From contig JALTZZ010000092.1 in the NCBI GenBank assembly GCA_027051165.1, forward strand, positions 1 to 46,212: a stretch of 46,212 nt of DNA, in the 5' to 3' direction. Position numbers and translations under genes: made by a program. Position 1 is the stretch's first letter; each line of letters begins with the position of its first letter. This DNA comes from an archaeon. Its GTDB lineage: Archaea > Hydrothermarchaeota > Hydrothermarchaeia > JALTZZ01. Under the pieces are notes generated by a model. The model was not told the origin of the DNA and did no database searches. It saw nothing but the letters and a program-made list of their open reading frames with translations. This document shows positions 30,008-38,535 of this stretch, piece after piece.

Positions 30008-31267
30008 TTGAATTTTTGTTTAATGGGAAAAATAAAGTGCGAAATAGTTAAAGCTATAATGAAATACAGACCTATGAGCAGAAAGCTCTGCTTAGCTTGT
30101 AAAGGAAGCAGGCTTCTATGCCACAGACCCAAATGCCCCTTATTAACAAAGATAAACATTCAGAGCTCTTTTGAGAGAAAGCTCAGAGAAGAAATTTTTG
30201 GTCCTTCTCCAAGCATATTCGTTGGACACAGCGGATATCCAAACGTATTTGTTGGACCTTTAACAGCTGTAGAAGATGAAAAAGCAGATATCCTTGACGA
30301 TCCATCAAAGTGGTATGGTTTGGATTTAGAAGATATCGTAAAGCTGAGATCCATGCTCGTTAGGGGAAAAACAAGAAAAAATGTTAAAAAAATGGATAAA
30401 ATTGTTGAAAAAAATCAGGAGGTAGCTCTCTCCATAAAGCCAGTTGATACTGAAGTAAAATTTGCAAAAAAACCGAAATATTCATTAACATTTTCACCAG
30501 TATCTCAGCCTCTCGGAGCAAGCGGGATTATAGAGAAGTTTGACGTTGCGGAGAATCCGAAAATACCAAAGAGAGTTGACAATCTTCTTGAGGATAAGGT
30601 AAAAGCTAATGAAGCGGTTGTAGAGCTATACGAAAGAGGATATGACGTATACTATATTTCAAGAGCTTTTTCAAGCGGAGCTTTTGGTATTGAAAAAAGG
30701 CTTGTTCCTACGAGATGGAGCATAACTGCGGTTGATGATATTGTTGGCAAGCATGTGATATCAAAAATAAAGAAATACAGCGAAATAAGCGAATACATGG
30801 TTTTCCACAACACGTATCTATACAATCACTTTGAAATATTACTAATGCCTTCTAAGTGGCAGTTTGAAATGTTTGAAGCTTGGGCACCAAATACAATATG
30901 GACTCTTGCATATACGAAGCCGGCGATAAATGTAGAGAGGGAAGGCTTTTTTGGAAGAACAACCTATGCGGAAAGCGAAGCTGGTGCTTACTACGCTGCT
31001 CGCTTAGCAGTAGCGGAGGCTCTTGAAAAGATGAAGAAGCAAGCATGTGCTGTTGTTTTTAGAGAGATATACGAGGGCTATATAATACCGGTTGGGGTAT
31101 GGGAAATAAGGGAAAACGTAAGAAAAGCTATGGAGAAGAAGCCTAAGAAATTCTCAACACTCAAAGAAGCTCTTGAAGATATAAAGACAAGGCTGAAAAT
31201 ACCCCTAGAGGTATATCTTAAGAGAAGTTCTCCGCTAAACCAAACAAAGCTGGAGTGGTTTCTATGA
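30008..31267 (+). CDS. nreA: Nre-family DNA repair protein with C-terminal PCNA-binding motif
   Basis: A 419-aa archaeal Nre protein (COG1602). An N-terminal zinc-finger-like CLACKGSRLLCHRPKCPLL is followed by the family core (FVGHSGYPNVFVGPL, SQPLGASGIIEKFDV, FGIEKRLVPTRWSITAVDD, GFFGRTTYAESEAGAYYAAR). The last residues NQTKLEWFL form a PIP-box-like PCNA-interaction motif, a known feature of NreA that ties it to repair of DNA damage. The TTG start at 30008 has GAGGTTAAG upstream; ATG 30023 is the alternative. It overlaps the phosphoesterase by ATGA. Confidence 0.92.
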   Translation: MNFCLMGKIKCEIVKAIMKYRPMSRKLCLACKGSRLLCHRPKCPLLTKINIQSSFERKLREEIFGPSPSIFVGHSGYPNVFVGPLTAVEDEKADILDDPSKWYGLDLEDIVKLRSMLVRGKTRKNVKKMDKIVEKNQEVALSIKPVDTEVKFAKKPKYSLTFSPVSQPLGASGIIEKFDVAENPKIPKRVDNLLEDKVKANEAVVELYERGYDVYYISRAFSSGAFGIEKRLVPTRWSITAVDDIVGKHVISKIKKYSEISEYMVFHNTYLYNHFEILLMPSKWQFEMFEAWAPNTIWTLAYTKPAINVEREGFFGRTTYAESEAGAYYAARLAVAEALEKMKKQACAVVFREIYEGYIIPVGVWEIRENVRKAMEKKPKKFSTLKEALEDIKTRLKIPLEVYLKRSSPLNQTKLEWFL

Positions 31268-31974
31268 TTTCCGACGTTCTCATTAAAATATACCTTCTTC
31301 TGCTCATAGTGTTTATCCCTTTTAACTTCAGATTTCTGCTTTACAAAATAAAGCCTTTAAAAATAGAAAATAAGATAAAACTGAGTGGAAAGACACTGTT
31401 TATATCAGATTTGCATATAAAAGATAATTTTTTTAATTTAGGAAATTTTTTAGAAAAGAACGGAATTAAAAACGTAGTAATTGTCGGAGATCTTTTTGAT
31501 TCTCCAAAATACTATAAAAAGCTTGGGAAAAACGATAGAGAAAGAATGGAGAAAATTCCGAAGATCTTAGGTATAAATAGCATTGTAAGGATATATTTTA
31601 TTAGAGGAACAAGGTTGCATGATCCAGATATAAAAGAAAAAACCTTAAACTTTATTCCTCTCGGTAAAATAGCAGAGTTTGATATAGATGGCACCAAGAT
31701 TATTGCAACACATGGAGACGATCTTTCTGATGGAATATTGGCATATATTATTTCAAGAGTCTTGAAGAGACCGATTTTAGAGAAAATGTGGAAGAAATTT
31801 GCCAGAATAAACAGAGATACTTGGGTAATATTCGGTCATTCACACGTAGCTAAAATTGACGAGAAGCACAGAGTTGCAAGCTGTGGAGGATTCAAAAAAC
31901 TGCCCTTTGTTAGAGAAGAACCATATGGAATACTTGTTAGCGATGGCTGTGTTGAGATTGTTTGGATACATTAA
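31264..31974 (+). CDS. Membrane-anchored metallophosphoesterase with an altered motif
   Basis: A 236-aa calcineurin-like phosphoesterase. It begins with a membrane helix (IKIYLLLLIVFIPFNFRFLLY). Metal motifs: FISDLHIKD (DxH), VVIVGDLFDSP (GDxxD), ATHGDDL and IFGHSHVAKI (GHxH). The usual GNH(D/E) motif appears as IRGTRLHDPD, so the bridging Asn seems absent. It could be a divergent but active enzyme or one with altered metal use. ATG 31264 overlaps the nre stop as ATGA, making the GTG at 31255 unlikely. Confidence 0.82.
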   Translation: MISDVLIKIYLLLLIVFIPFNFRFLLYKIKPLKIENKIKLSGKTLFISDLHIKDNFFNLGNFLEKNGIKNVVIVGDLFDSPKYYKKLGKNDRERMEKIPKILGINSIVRIYFIRGTRLHDPDIKEKTLNFIPLGKIAEFDIDGTKIIATHGDDLSDGILAYIISRVLKRPILEKMWKKFARINRDTWVIFGHSHVAKIDEKHRVASCGGFKKLPFVREEPYGILVSDGCVEIVWIH

Positions 31975-31981
31975 GTAAGCT

Positions 31982-31989
31982 TTTTATAT
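31982..31989 (+). promoter_or_regulatory. TATA box of the second ATPase-nuclease pair
   Basis: TTTTATAT is centred about 28 nt upstream of ATG 32014, so the pair has its own leaderless promoter and is not simply read from nre and the phosphoesterase. Confidence 0.6.
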
Positions 31990-32013
31990 TATCAGGGATA
32001 AACCAAATAAGTA

Positions 32014-33408
32014 ATGAGAATTATCGTAGAAAATTTTGGACCGATAAAGAAAGCTGATGTAACATTGAAGGATTTAACAATTTTTGTAGGTCCGGGTGGA
32101 AGTGGAAAATCTTATTTAGCCTACTTAATATGGCTTCTCTATAGAGTGTCACCAAAATTTGAATATTATTCGAGGTTATTTAGATTTATTGAAAAAATAT
32201 CCGAAAAAATCGAAAAAAATAAAAGAATTACAGAAGAAGACATAAAAAAGATATTAAATAAAGCATTTGAAATTACAGAAAAAGCTTTAAGAGAAGAATG
32301 GAAAGATGGTTTAAAGGATGTCTTCAGAGTGGAAAATCTCAAAGATTTGATAAATAAAGGTGCTAAAAAAAGTGTTATAATAGTATGTAATGACAAATGT
32401 AACGTAAAAATAGAGATTAAAATAACGAAGAAAGGATTTTATGTTAATGGAATAAGGAAAATACCTGAATACTTAGACGTTGATATAGAAGAAAATATAA
32501 TCTTTATTTACTTAAAAGACCATGAAAAATATCCAATACTATCAAAACTTCTTCCAAGAAAATATGACAAAGAAGAGATTTTTGAATACATGGGTGATCT
32601 CTCTATAGAAACCATTTCAACAGCTTTTAATATTTTGTTCCAAAATTATGTTCCCTATCATTTTGCACCGTATATACTTCCAGACAGCAGAGCTGGAATA
32701 TTGAGAGCTTATAAATATATCCTTGGGAGAATTATTAGTGAGCGTGTAGCAGAACCTATTTTAGGATTGGCTGATAGAGACATGCTTAAAACATTAGCAA
32801 CATTAGATTTAAAGGTTAAAGATAAAGAAATATCATCCATAGCGGATTTTTTGGAAGAAAAAATAGGTGGAAAGTTTATTTTAAAGCATTACGATAGATT
32901 TGCTCCAGAAATAGAATTTGTAACGAAAAAGGTAAATGTTCCTCTGTTAAGAGCACAATCCAGCGCAAGAGAGCTTGCCCCATTAATAATCTTCATGAGA
33001 CATGTATTAGAAAAAAACTCATTTTTTGTTGTAGAAGAGCCAGAAGCCCACTGCCATCCTTATATTCAAAGCATTGTAGCGAGGGGATTGGCTCTTTTGA
33101 GTAAATACTGCAATGTTTTAGTAACAACGCATAGTAGCATTTTTCTCGATGAAATTGATAATTTAATTAAACTCAATAAATTAAGTAAAAAAGAAAAAGA
33201 AAAATTGAATTATAGAGATGATGAAGGTTTAAGTTATGAAAATGTTGGAATTTATAGATTTAAGGTTGATGGGACTGTAGAGAAAGTTGAAATATCAGAG
33301 AACGGTATTAGAGAGGAAGAATTTTCTTCAGTAATTGCAGAACTCTTTAACAGGTATGCAGATGTCGAGGAAATTTTTGAATCCAAAAGAATTAGCAGAA
33401 AAATTTAA
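32014..33408 (+). CDS. AAA (ABC/SMC-type) ATPase of the second two-gene module
   Basis: A 464-aa ATPase: IVENFGPIKKADVTL, Walker A VGPGGSGKSY (about 28-37), a long variable helical middle, then LRAQSSARELAPLI near 310, Walker B VVEEPEAHCHPYIQS and the switch-His VTTHSSIFLDEI. The arrangement is that of OLD/RecF-like AAA_15/21 ATPases. Its last 47 nt overlap the preferred start of a PD-(D/E)XK-like gene. AT content is clearly higher than in the neighbouring nre and ilvD, and the pair separates two housekeeping genes, which suggests acquisition. Confidence 0.85.
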   Translation: MRIIVENFGPIKKADVTLKDLTIFVGPGGSGKSYLAYLIWLLYRVSPKFEYYSRLFRFIEKISEKIEKNKRITEEDIKKILNKAFEITEKALREEWKDGLKDVFRVENLKDLINKGAKKSVIIVCNDKCNVKIEIKITKKGFYVNGIRKIPEYLDVDIEENIIFIYLKDHEKYPILSKLLPRKYDKEEIFEYMGDLSIETISTAFNILFQNYVPYHFAPYILPDSRAGILRAYKYILGRIISERVAEPILGLADRDMLKTLATLDLKVKDKEISSIADFLEEKIGGKFILKHYDRFAPEIEFVTKKVNVPLLRAQSSARELAPLIIFMRHVLEKNSFFVVEEPEAHCHPYIQSIVARGLALLSKYCNVLVTTHSSIFLDEIDNLIKLNKLSKKEKEKLNYRDDEGLSYENVGIYRFKVDGTVEKVEISENGIREEEFSSVIAELFNRYADVEEIFESKRISRKI

Positions 33409-33814
33409 GGAAATGATACCTAAAAATCTTGTGAAAGAATACACAAAATTTGAAAAAATAGACTCTTGTAGGGTTAAATGTTCAAAGTGCATCTTTAAAG
33501 TTAAGTTTGATAGTGGATGTAACAAGTTTTTTAACATGGATGAGGGTTGCGACTTTATTTTATTTTTCAATGATAAAATATATTTATGTGAAGTTAAAAA
33601 AGGAAAATTTGGACGTAATGATGCAAGAAAAGCTGTAAAACAATTAAAAATATGTTATGATACTATTAAAAAACTAAGATATGAGGGATACATGGGGTTT
33701 ATTGTTTTATATAACAGCACAGATTCCATAGCAGTTAAATGGTTCAAAGATAAAATAAAAAAGGGATTTGGGAGATTGCCAAAATTTTATAAATGTGGTA
33801 GCAATATTCAGTAA
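33362..33814 (+). CDS. PD-(D/E)XK nuclease-like partner of the AAA ATPase
   Basis: A 150-aa protein. The nuclease-like core is [37 protein letters not shown]: an Asp on one strand, then ExK on the next, then a helix, as in PD-(D/E)XK enzymes. Before it lies a Cys-rich segment ([10 protein letters not shown]...SGCNKFF) that could bind zinc. The ORF track starts at TTG 33335; ATG 33362 with AGGT six nt upstream seems better and still overlaps the ATPase. Pairing with an ATPase points to defence or repair. The fold call rests on motif spacing. Confidence 0.6.
   Translation: MSRKFLNPKELAEKFKEMIPKNLVKEYTKFEKIDSCRVKCSKCIFKVKFDSGCNKFFNMDEGCDFILFFNDKIYLCEVKKGKFGRNDARKAVKQLKICYDTIKKLRYEGYMGFIVLYNSTDSIAVKWFKDKIKKGFGRLPKFYKCGSNIQ
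33786..33793 (+). promoter_or_regulatory. TATA box of ilvD inside the nuclease-like gene
   Basis: TTTATAAA is centred 27 nt upstream of the ilvD ATG, within the last codons of the upstream gene. IlvD therefore has its own leaderless promoter. Confidence 0.55.
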
Positions 33815-33816
33815 CT

Positions 33817-35478
33817 ATGAGGAGCGATGATGTTAAGAAAGGTTTGGAAAGAGCACCACACAGGAGCCTTCTTAAAGCCTTAGGTTTAACAGATGAAGAG
33901 CTTGAGAAGCCCTTTATAGCGGTTGTAAATTCATACAGCGAAATCGTTCCGGGGCATGCACATTTAAACAAAATTGCCGAAGCAGTAAAGGCTGGGATTC
34001 GCTTAGCTGGAGCAGTGCCCTTTGAATTCAACACGATAGCTATATGCGACGGTATTGCAATGGGACATGAGGGGATGCACTATTCTTTGCCAAGCAGAGA
34101 GATAATAGCAAATTCCATAGAACTCATGATCCAAGCCCATAGGTTCGATGGCATGGTTTTAATACCGAGCTGTGATAAGATAATACCCGGACATCTAATG
34201 GCTGCTGCAAGGCTGAACATTCCAGCTATCGTTGTAACAGGCGGAGCTATGTGCAGCGGATTTGTTAATGATTGCAGGATTGATTTAATCTCTGTTTTTG
34301 AAGCCGTTGGAGAGTTTAAAGCTGGTAAGATTAGCGAAGAACAGCTGAAAAACTTGGAAGAGCTTGCGTGCCCCACACATGGCTCGTGTGCTGGAATGTT
34401 TACGGCAAACACTATGGCTTGCCTAACGGAAGCACTCGGCATGAGCTTGCCGGGCTGTGGAACGAGTTTAGCTATAGATAGTAAAAAGCTGAGAATAGCA
34501 AAGCTCAGCGGAATGAAGATTGTAGAGCTCGTCAAGAAGAATATAAAAGCGAGGGATATAATGACAAAAGAAGCGTTTGAAAACGCAATAGCTGTTGACC
34601 TCGCCATAGGGGGTTCAACAAATACAGTTTTGCATCTGCCAGCGATAGCTCATGAAGCTGGAATAAAGATCAATTTAGATATATTTGATGAAATAAGCAG
34701 AAAAATTCCAACAATAGTGAGCATGCGCCCCGGAGGAGAGAACTTTATAGAAGACCTTGATAGGGCTGGCGGTGTGCATGCGGTAATGCAGAAAATAAAG
34801 GATAGGATAAACTTGGACGTTCTCACCGTAACTGGAAAAACGCTAAGAGAAAACCTTGAAGAGTTTAAGATAATAAATCCGGAAGCCAACAAGAGGGTCA
34901 TAAGGGATATAACAAATCCATATAGAAAGGAGGGGGGTATAATAGTCCTGAAAGGAAACTTGGCTCCAAGAGGCTGTGTTCTTAAGCTCAGCGCATTGGA
35001 TCCAAAGCTGATGCACTTTAAAGGAAAGGCAAAGGTTTTCGATTGCGAAGAAGAGGCAGTAAAAGCTATAATGGCTGGAGAAATAAAAGATGGGGATGTG
35101 GTAATTATAAGATACGAAGGGCCAAAGGCAAGCGGCATGCGTGAGATGCTTCAAGCAACCTCGCTTATATCTGGTCTTGGTCTGAACGTAGCCCTAATAA
35201 CGGATGGGAGATTCTCCGGTGGAACGAGAGGCTTAGCCATAGGGCACGTGTCTCCAGAAGCGGTTGAAGGCGGTGCGATTGCCTATGTAAAAACTGGCGA
35301 TACCGTTGAAATTGATATAGAAAAAAGAGAGATTAATGTATTAATAGACGAAAAAGAGTTTGAAATGAGGAAAAAAACTATAAAAATAAAGAAGCCGAAA
35401 TTTAAGGAGGGATACCTTGCACTATACTCGAGAATTGCGAGCTCAGCGGATGAGGGTGCTATTATTAAACCCTTTTAA
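33817..35478 (+). CDS. ilvD: Dihydroxy-acid dehydratase
   Basis: A 553-aa Fe-S dehydratase of branched-chain amino-acid synthesis. It shows [22 protein letters not shown], the cluster Cys in [39 protein letters not shown], and the C-terminal [21 protein letters not shown]. Full family length. It begins 3 nt after the nuclease-like gene stop but has its own TATA box. No other ilv gene is in the window, and GC content is visibly higher than in the ATPase pair. Confidence 0.96.
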   Translation: MRSDDVKKGLERAPHRSLLKALGLTDEELEKPFIAVVNSYSEIVPGHAHLNKIAEAVKAGIRLAGAVPFEFNTIAICDGIAMGHEGMHYSLPSREIIANSIELMIQAHRFDGMVLIPSCDKIIPGHLMAAARLNIPAIVVTGGAMCSGFVNDCRIDLISVFEAVGEFKAGKISEEQLKNLEELACPTHGSCAGMFTANTMACLTEALGMSLPGCGTSLAIDSKKLRIAKLSGMKIVELVKKNIKARDIMTKEAFENAIAVDLAIGGSTNTVLHLPAIAHEAGIKINLDIFDEISRKIPTIVSMRPGGENFIEDLDRAGGVHAVMQKIKDRINLDVLTVTGKTLRENLEEFKIINPEANKRVIRDITNPYRKEGGIIVLKGNLAPRGCVLKLSALDPKLMHFKGKAKVFDCEEEAVKAIMAGEIKDGDVVIIRYEGPKASGMREMLQATSLISGLGLNVALITDGRFSGGTRGLAIGHVSPEAVEGGAIAYVKTGDTVEIDIEKREINVLIDEKEFEMRKKTIKIKKPKFKEGYLALYSRIASSADEGAIIKPF

Positions 35479-35677
35479 TTTTTCATGATTTTAGTGCGAG
35501 CAAAAATTTAATCAATTAAGTATGTGTCTGAAGAAGAAATTCTGGAAGAAAAATAAGCTGAATATCTTGTATCGAAAAACATAGAGTCAAAGCACAACTA
35601 AGCTCGACTCACTTGCTATATGCACTATATTTTTAAACCGTTATCTTTAAGATGTTACACAACACCTTTACTATTCA

Positions 35678-36085
35678 ATGCTTATAATTGAGACGAGATA
35701 CTGTAAAATCTGCGGCAGAAGCTTTGAAGTTGAGCTGTCATTTATAGAGGAGTTTAACGAAAAATTTAAAAAAATATTTCCAGAAGTTAACGAAAGCGAT
35801 CTGCACGATCTGTGTGCAAGGCACAAGCTTGAGAAATACTACCCATACATTGCAAGAGCCTACATGCTCGGATATATAGACAAAGAAGATATTGCTGCAT
35901 TGGGTATAAATATAAATTTCCTGCACAAAATGATTAGGGAAGATTATAAAGAAAGAAAAATAGAAAAAAGGGGCTTCTGGATGTATCCCTATGACGAATA
36001 CCATTGCATAAGCTGTGGATTAAGGTTTTCGTCGAACACGTTTAGACACGTTATATACTGTCCAAGATGCGGGAGAGAAATTTAG
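35678..36085 (+). CDS. Hypothetical protein with zinc-ribbon ends
   Basis: A 135-aa protein I do not recognise. The N-terminus has CKICGRSF, and the C-terminus has CISCGLRFSS...YCPRCGREI, a treble-clef or ribbon-like pair. Between them is a helical, charged region containing LCARHKLEKYYPYIARAYMLGYIDKEDIAALG. It may bind nucleic acid or another protein. It is 11 nt upstream of the FKBP start and probably co-transcribed. The 35479-35677 gap upstream holds no recognisable gene. Confidence 0.65.
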   Translation: MLIIETRYCKICGRSFEVELSFIEEFNEKFKKIFPEVNESDLHDLCARHKLEKYYPYIARAYMLGYIDKEDIAALGININFLHKMIREDYKERKIEKRGFWMYPYDEYHCISCGLRFSSNTFRHVIYCPRCGREI

Positions 36086-36096
36086 CGGGTGATAGA

Positions 36097-36846
36097 ATGC
36101 CGATAAGTAAGGGTGATTTCATAAGAATAAGCTATATAGGCAGAATAAAAGAAAGTGGTAAGGTCTTTGATACAAATATAGAGAGCGTTGCAAAGGAGCA
36201 CGGATTATACAAAGAAAACGTCAAATTCAAACCTCAGCCTGTGGTTGTAGGTGCTAGACATGTTATAAAGGGTTTGGATGAAGCTCTTGAAGGATGCGAA
36301 GTAGGCGAGACAAAAAAGGTAGTCATTCCACCAGAAAAAGCCTTTGGATTAAGAAGGGACGATCTAATAAAGGTAATACCGCTCAGAGAATTCAGAAAAA
36401 ACAAGATAAATCCTGTTCCTGGCATGGTGGTTGAAATTGATGGCAAGCCAGCAAAAGTGCTTAGTGTAAGCGGTGGAAGAGTTAGAGTTGATTTCAACAG
36501 CGAGCTCGCTGGAAAAGAGGTAGAGTATGAATTCAAAGTTGAAGAGAAGATAAACAAAACCGAAGAAAAAATAAGGCTCCTCTTAGAGCTATACATGCCC
36601 TTCGCAGATCCGAGCATGCATGATATTAAGATAGACGATTCAAAGGCTGTGATAACGCTTGCAGACGTAACAAAGTTCGTTAAAGAAACTCAAGACCTAA
36701 AGCTTCTTGTGGCGAGGGATATATTCAGATATATAGAGGGAATAAAAGAAGTTCATTTTGTTGATGTCTATAAAAAGAAAGAAGAGAAAAAGGAGGAAGA
36801 AGTAAAAGAGGAAAAGAAAGTAGAAGAAAAAGAAAAGAAAGAATGA
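36097..36846 (+). CDS. Long archaeal FKBP-type peptidyl-prolyl isomerase
   Basis: A 249-aa FKBP. The catalytic domain is split by an insert-in-flap: DFIRISYIGRIKESGKVFDTN, GARHVIKGLDEALEGCEVGETKKVVIPPEKAFG, then a flap domain and VRVDFNSELAGKEVEYEFKV. A C-terminal domain typical of the long archaeal form follows (IRLLLELYMPFADPSMHDIKIDD...), ending in a K/E-rich tail. It would assist protein folding in the cytoplasm. GGGTGAT upstream of ATG 36097 rules against the ORF-track start at 36067. Confidence 0.92.
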   Translation: MPISKGDFIRISYIGRIKESGKVFDTNIESVAKEHGLYKENVKFKPQPVVVGARHVIKGLDEALEGCEVGETKKVVIPPEKAFGLRRDDLIKVIPLREFRKNKINPVPGMVVEIDGKPAKVLSVSGGRVRVDFNSELAGKEVEYEFKVEEKINKTEEKIRLLLELYMPFADPSMHDIKIDDSKAVITLADVTKFVKETQDLKLLVARDIFRYIEGIKEVHFVDVYKKKEEKKEEEVKEEKKVEEKEKKE

Positions 36847-36849
36847 GGT

Positions 36850-37944
36850 TTAAAATTTTTTTATTATTTTAATTATTTTTCTGCTGTATTTTGCTGTTAT
36901 GGTTCCTATTATAGCTGTGGAAAGGACAAGAAAAGCTATCAGTGCAGATACCTCTTTAGATCCGAATATTGAAGCTAAAACTATTGAGAACTCTCCCCTC
37001 GCTACAGTAGAGGCTCCAATCTCTATGCCAGAGTAAAATGAGTTATGGCTTATCTTTCCTATCGCAACTCCTGAGATGAATTTTCCTATAATTGCAAGCA
37101 GAACTACAGCAATGCTTTCTACAGATATGTAGCCAATCTCAACAGATACCCCAAAGAAAAAGAAAAACAAAACTATAAAAACATCTTTAAAGGGTCTTGA
37201 AAATTCCTCTATTCTTTTTGTATTTAACCCTGACATAGAAGCTCCAAGAGAAATTGCTGCAAGAGCTTCTGGCACATTTATAGATTTTGCAAAAAAGGAG
37301 ACGAATATAACGAGAGAGAAAATAAAAAGAAGCGAGGTTTCGTCTTCTCTTGAGATAATATTATCTATATGCTTTGAAAAAACCTTTACAAGAGAAAACA
37401 CAAGAAAAACAAATACAGCAGTTTTTAGAAAAAGGGAGAAAATTCCTCCAGATTCTGCCGATATAAAGAACAAAAGGAATATTAAAACTATATCTTCAAA
37501 CACCATAAGCCATATTATTGTTTCAGCTTCTGGAAATATCAACTTCCTATTTTCGATCAGGGAATGGATAACTATGGCTGAACTGCTTATATAAAAGGCT
37601 GATGCTATAACAAAGGACTCCTTCAAATCAAAGCCAAGCAAAAATGCCGATAAAAACCCTAAAATAAAATTAACAAAAAGATCCAAAAAACCGCCTGCTG
37701 TTATTTTATAAGCCTCTTTTTTTAAGTTTTCGTAGTTCAGCTCAAGTCCTATGTAAAAAAGTAAAAATATAAGCCCTATTTCTCCGAGTAGTTTTGATAT
37801 TTCGTCCTCACCAAATAAATTTAATCCGCTCTTTCCGAGAATCAATCCGAATATTATATACGCTGGAATTGGCGAAAAAGATATTTTCTTCATGAAAATA
37901 GCTAAAAAAGCACATATTATTACTGCTAATGCAAACTGCTCCAT
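36850..37944 (-). CDS. CPA2-type cation/proton antiporter (KefB/KhtU-like)
   Basis: A 364-aa membrane protein with about 11-12 helices. It starts EQFALAVIICAFLAIFMKKI and has FGLILGKSGLNLFGEDE, FLLFYIGLELNYENL and SLGASMSGL, typical for monovalent cation:proton antiporters-2. A Glu-rich loop with ARGEFSIVLAS matches the conserved later helix. It lacks a C-terminal RCK domain, which is supplied by the separate gene immediately upstream. Stop and next start are adjacent, so they are translated together. Confidence 0.9.
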   Translation of the reverse strand: MEQFALAVIICAFLAIFMKKISFSPIPAYIIFGLILGKSGLNLFGEDEISKLLGEIGLIFLLFYIGLELNYENLKKEAYKITAGGFLDLFVNFILGFLSAFLLGFDLKESFVIASAFYISSSAIVIHSLIENRKLIFPEAETIIWLMVFEDIVLIFLLFFISAESGGIFSLFLKTAVFVFLVFSLVKVFSKHIDNIISREDETSLLFIFSLVIFVSFFAKSINVPEALAAISLGASMSGLNTKRIEEFSRPFKDVFIVLFFFFFGVSVEIGYISVESIAVVLLAIIGKFISGVAIGKISHNSFYSGIEIGASTVARGEFSIVLASIFGSKEVSALIAFLVLSTAIIGTITAKYSRKIIKIIKKF

Positions 37945-38430
37945 TTAAACACCTAAAATCTCCTTTTCAAAGGCTTTTATTTGTTCTTGTTCTCCTATAA
38001 CTACTATAATATCGTCTTTCTCAAAAATGAAGTGGGGTGGTGGATTGATAAAGTTTTTTCCCTTTCTTGAAACGGCTATTATTGTTGCTCCGGTTTTTCT
38101 TCTAATATCGAGCTCTTCTATATTTTTTCCTACAATTTTTTCCGTTACTCTATACGTGTGGACGAGTATTCTTAAGTCTGCAAGAGCAGAGAATGCTATC
38201 TCAACGGATTCCTCCATGCTCTCAAATATAGCCCCAGTTAGGACGTTTCCTATTCTCCTTGCTTCTGAGGGAGAAAGGTCAACCACTACAGGTTCTTCGC
38301 ATTCCTTTGTTAATATATAAAGCTGTATTTTTCCATTTCTTAGAAAAACAACTGCTATTTTATCATTATTCTCTGTTTCTATTTCGTATTTTGCACCTAC
38401 TCCCGGGAGTTCTATCGAACGGAAACCCAT
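37945..38430 (-). CDS. RCK-C regulatory subunit of the antiporter (KhtT-like)
   Basis: A 161-aa soluble protein of the COG0490 type. The N-terminal half (about 1-85) is a small alpha/beta domain with SIELPGVGAKYEIET. The C-terminal half (about 90-161) is an RCK_C/TrkA_C domain: EELDIRRKTGATIIAVSRKGKNFINPPPHFIFEKDDIIVVIGEQEQIKAFEKEIL, which in KhtT binds nucleotides and gates the antiporter. The minus-strand TATA box near 38456 is at leaderless distance. It shares a 105-bp divergent promoter region with acs. Confidence 0.9.
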   Translation of the reverse strand: MGFRSIELPGVGAKYEIETENNDKIAVVFLRNGKIQLYILTKECEEPVVVDLSPSEARRIGNVLTGAIFESMEESVEIAFSALADLRILVHTYRVTEKIVGKNIEELDIRRKTGATIIAVSRKGKNFINPPPHFIFEKDDIIVVIGEQEQIKAFEKEILGV

Positions 38431-38468
38431 AAAACTTTTTTGTATAAGTCTGTTATATAAAAATTTTG

Positions 38469-38481
38469 TTTCTTTGAAACG
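38469..38481. promoter_or_regulatory. Inverted repeat in the khtT-like/acs divergent promoter region
   Basis: GTTTC and GAAAC flank TTT. It lies between the minus-strand TATA (about 38452-38460) and the plus-strand TATA-like TTATTATAAA (38486-38495), a position from which one regulator could affect both genes. Confidence 0.35.
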
Positions 38482-38535
38482 AAATTATTATAAAGAAAGT
38501 TTTGGTCAAATATAGTATAGCAGAGGTGCATAAAC

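Noticed and set aside
35479-35677. Short 20-codon frame and repeats in the gap after ilvD
   Set aside because: Too short and without signals; nothing beyond AT-rich sequence and a possible promoter for the next gene.
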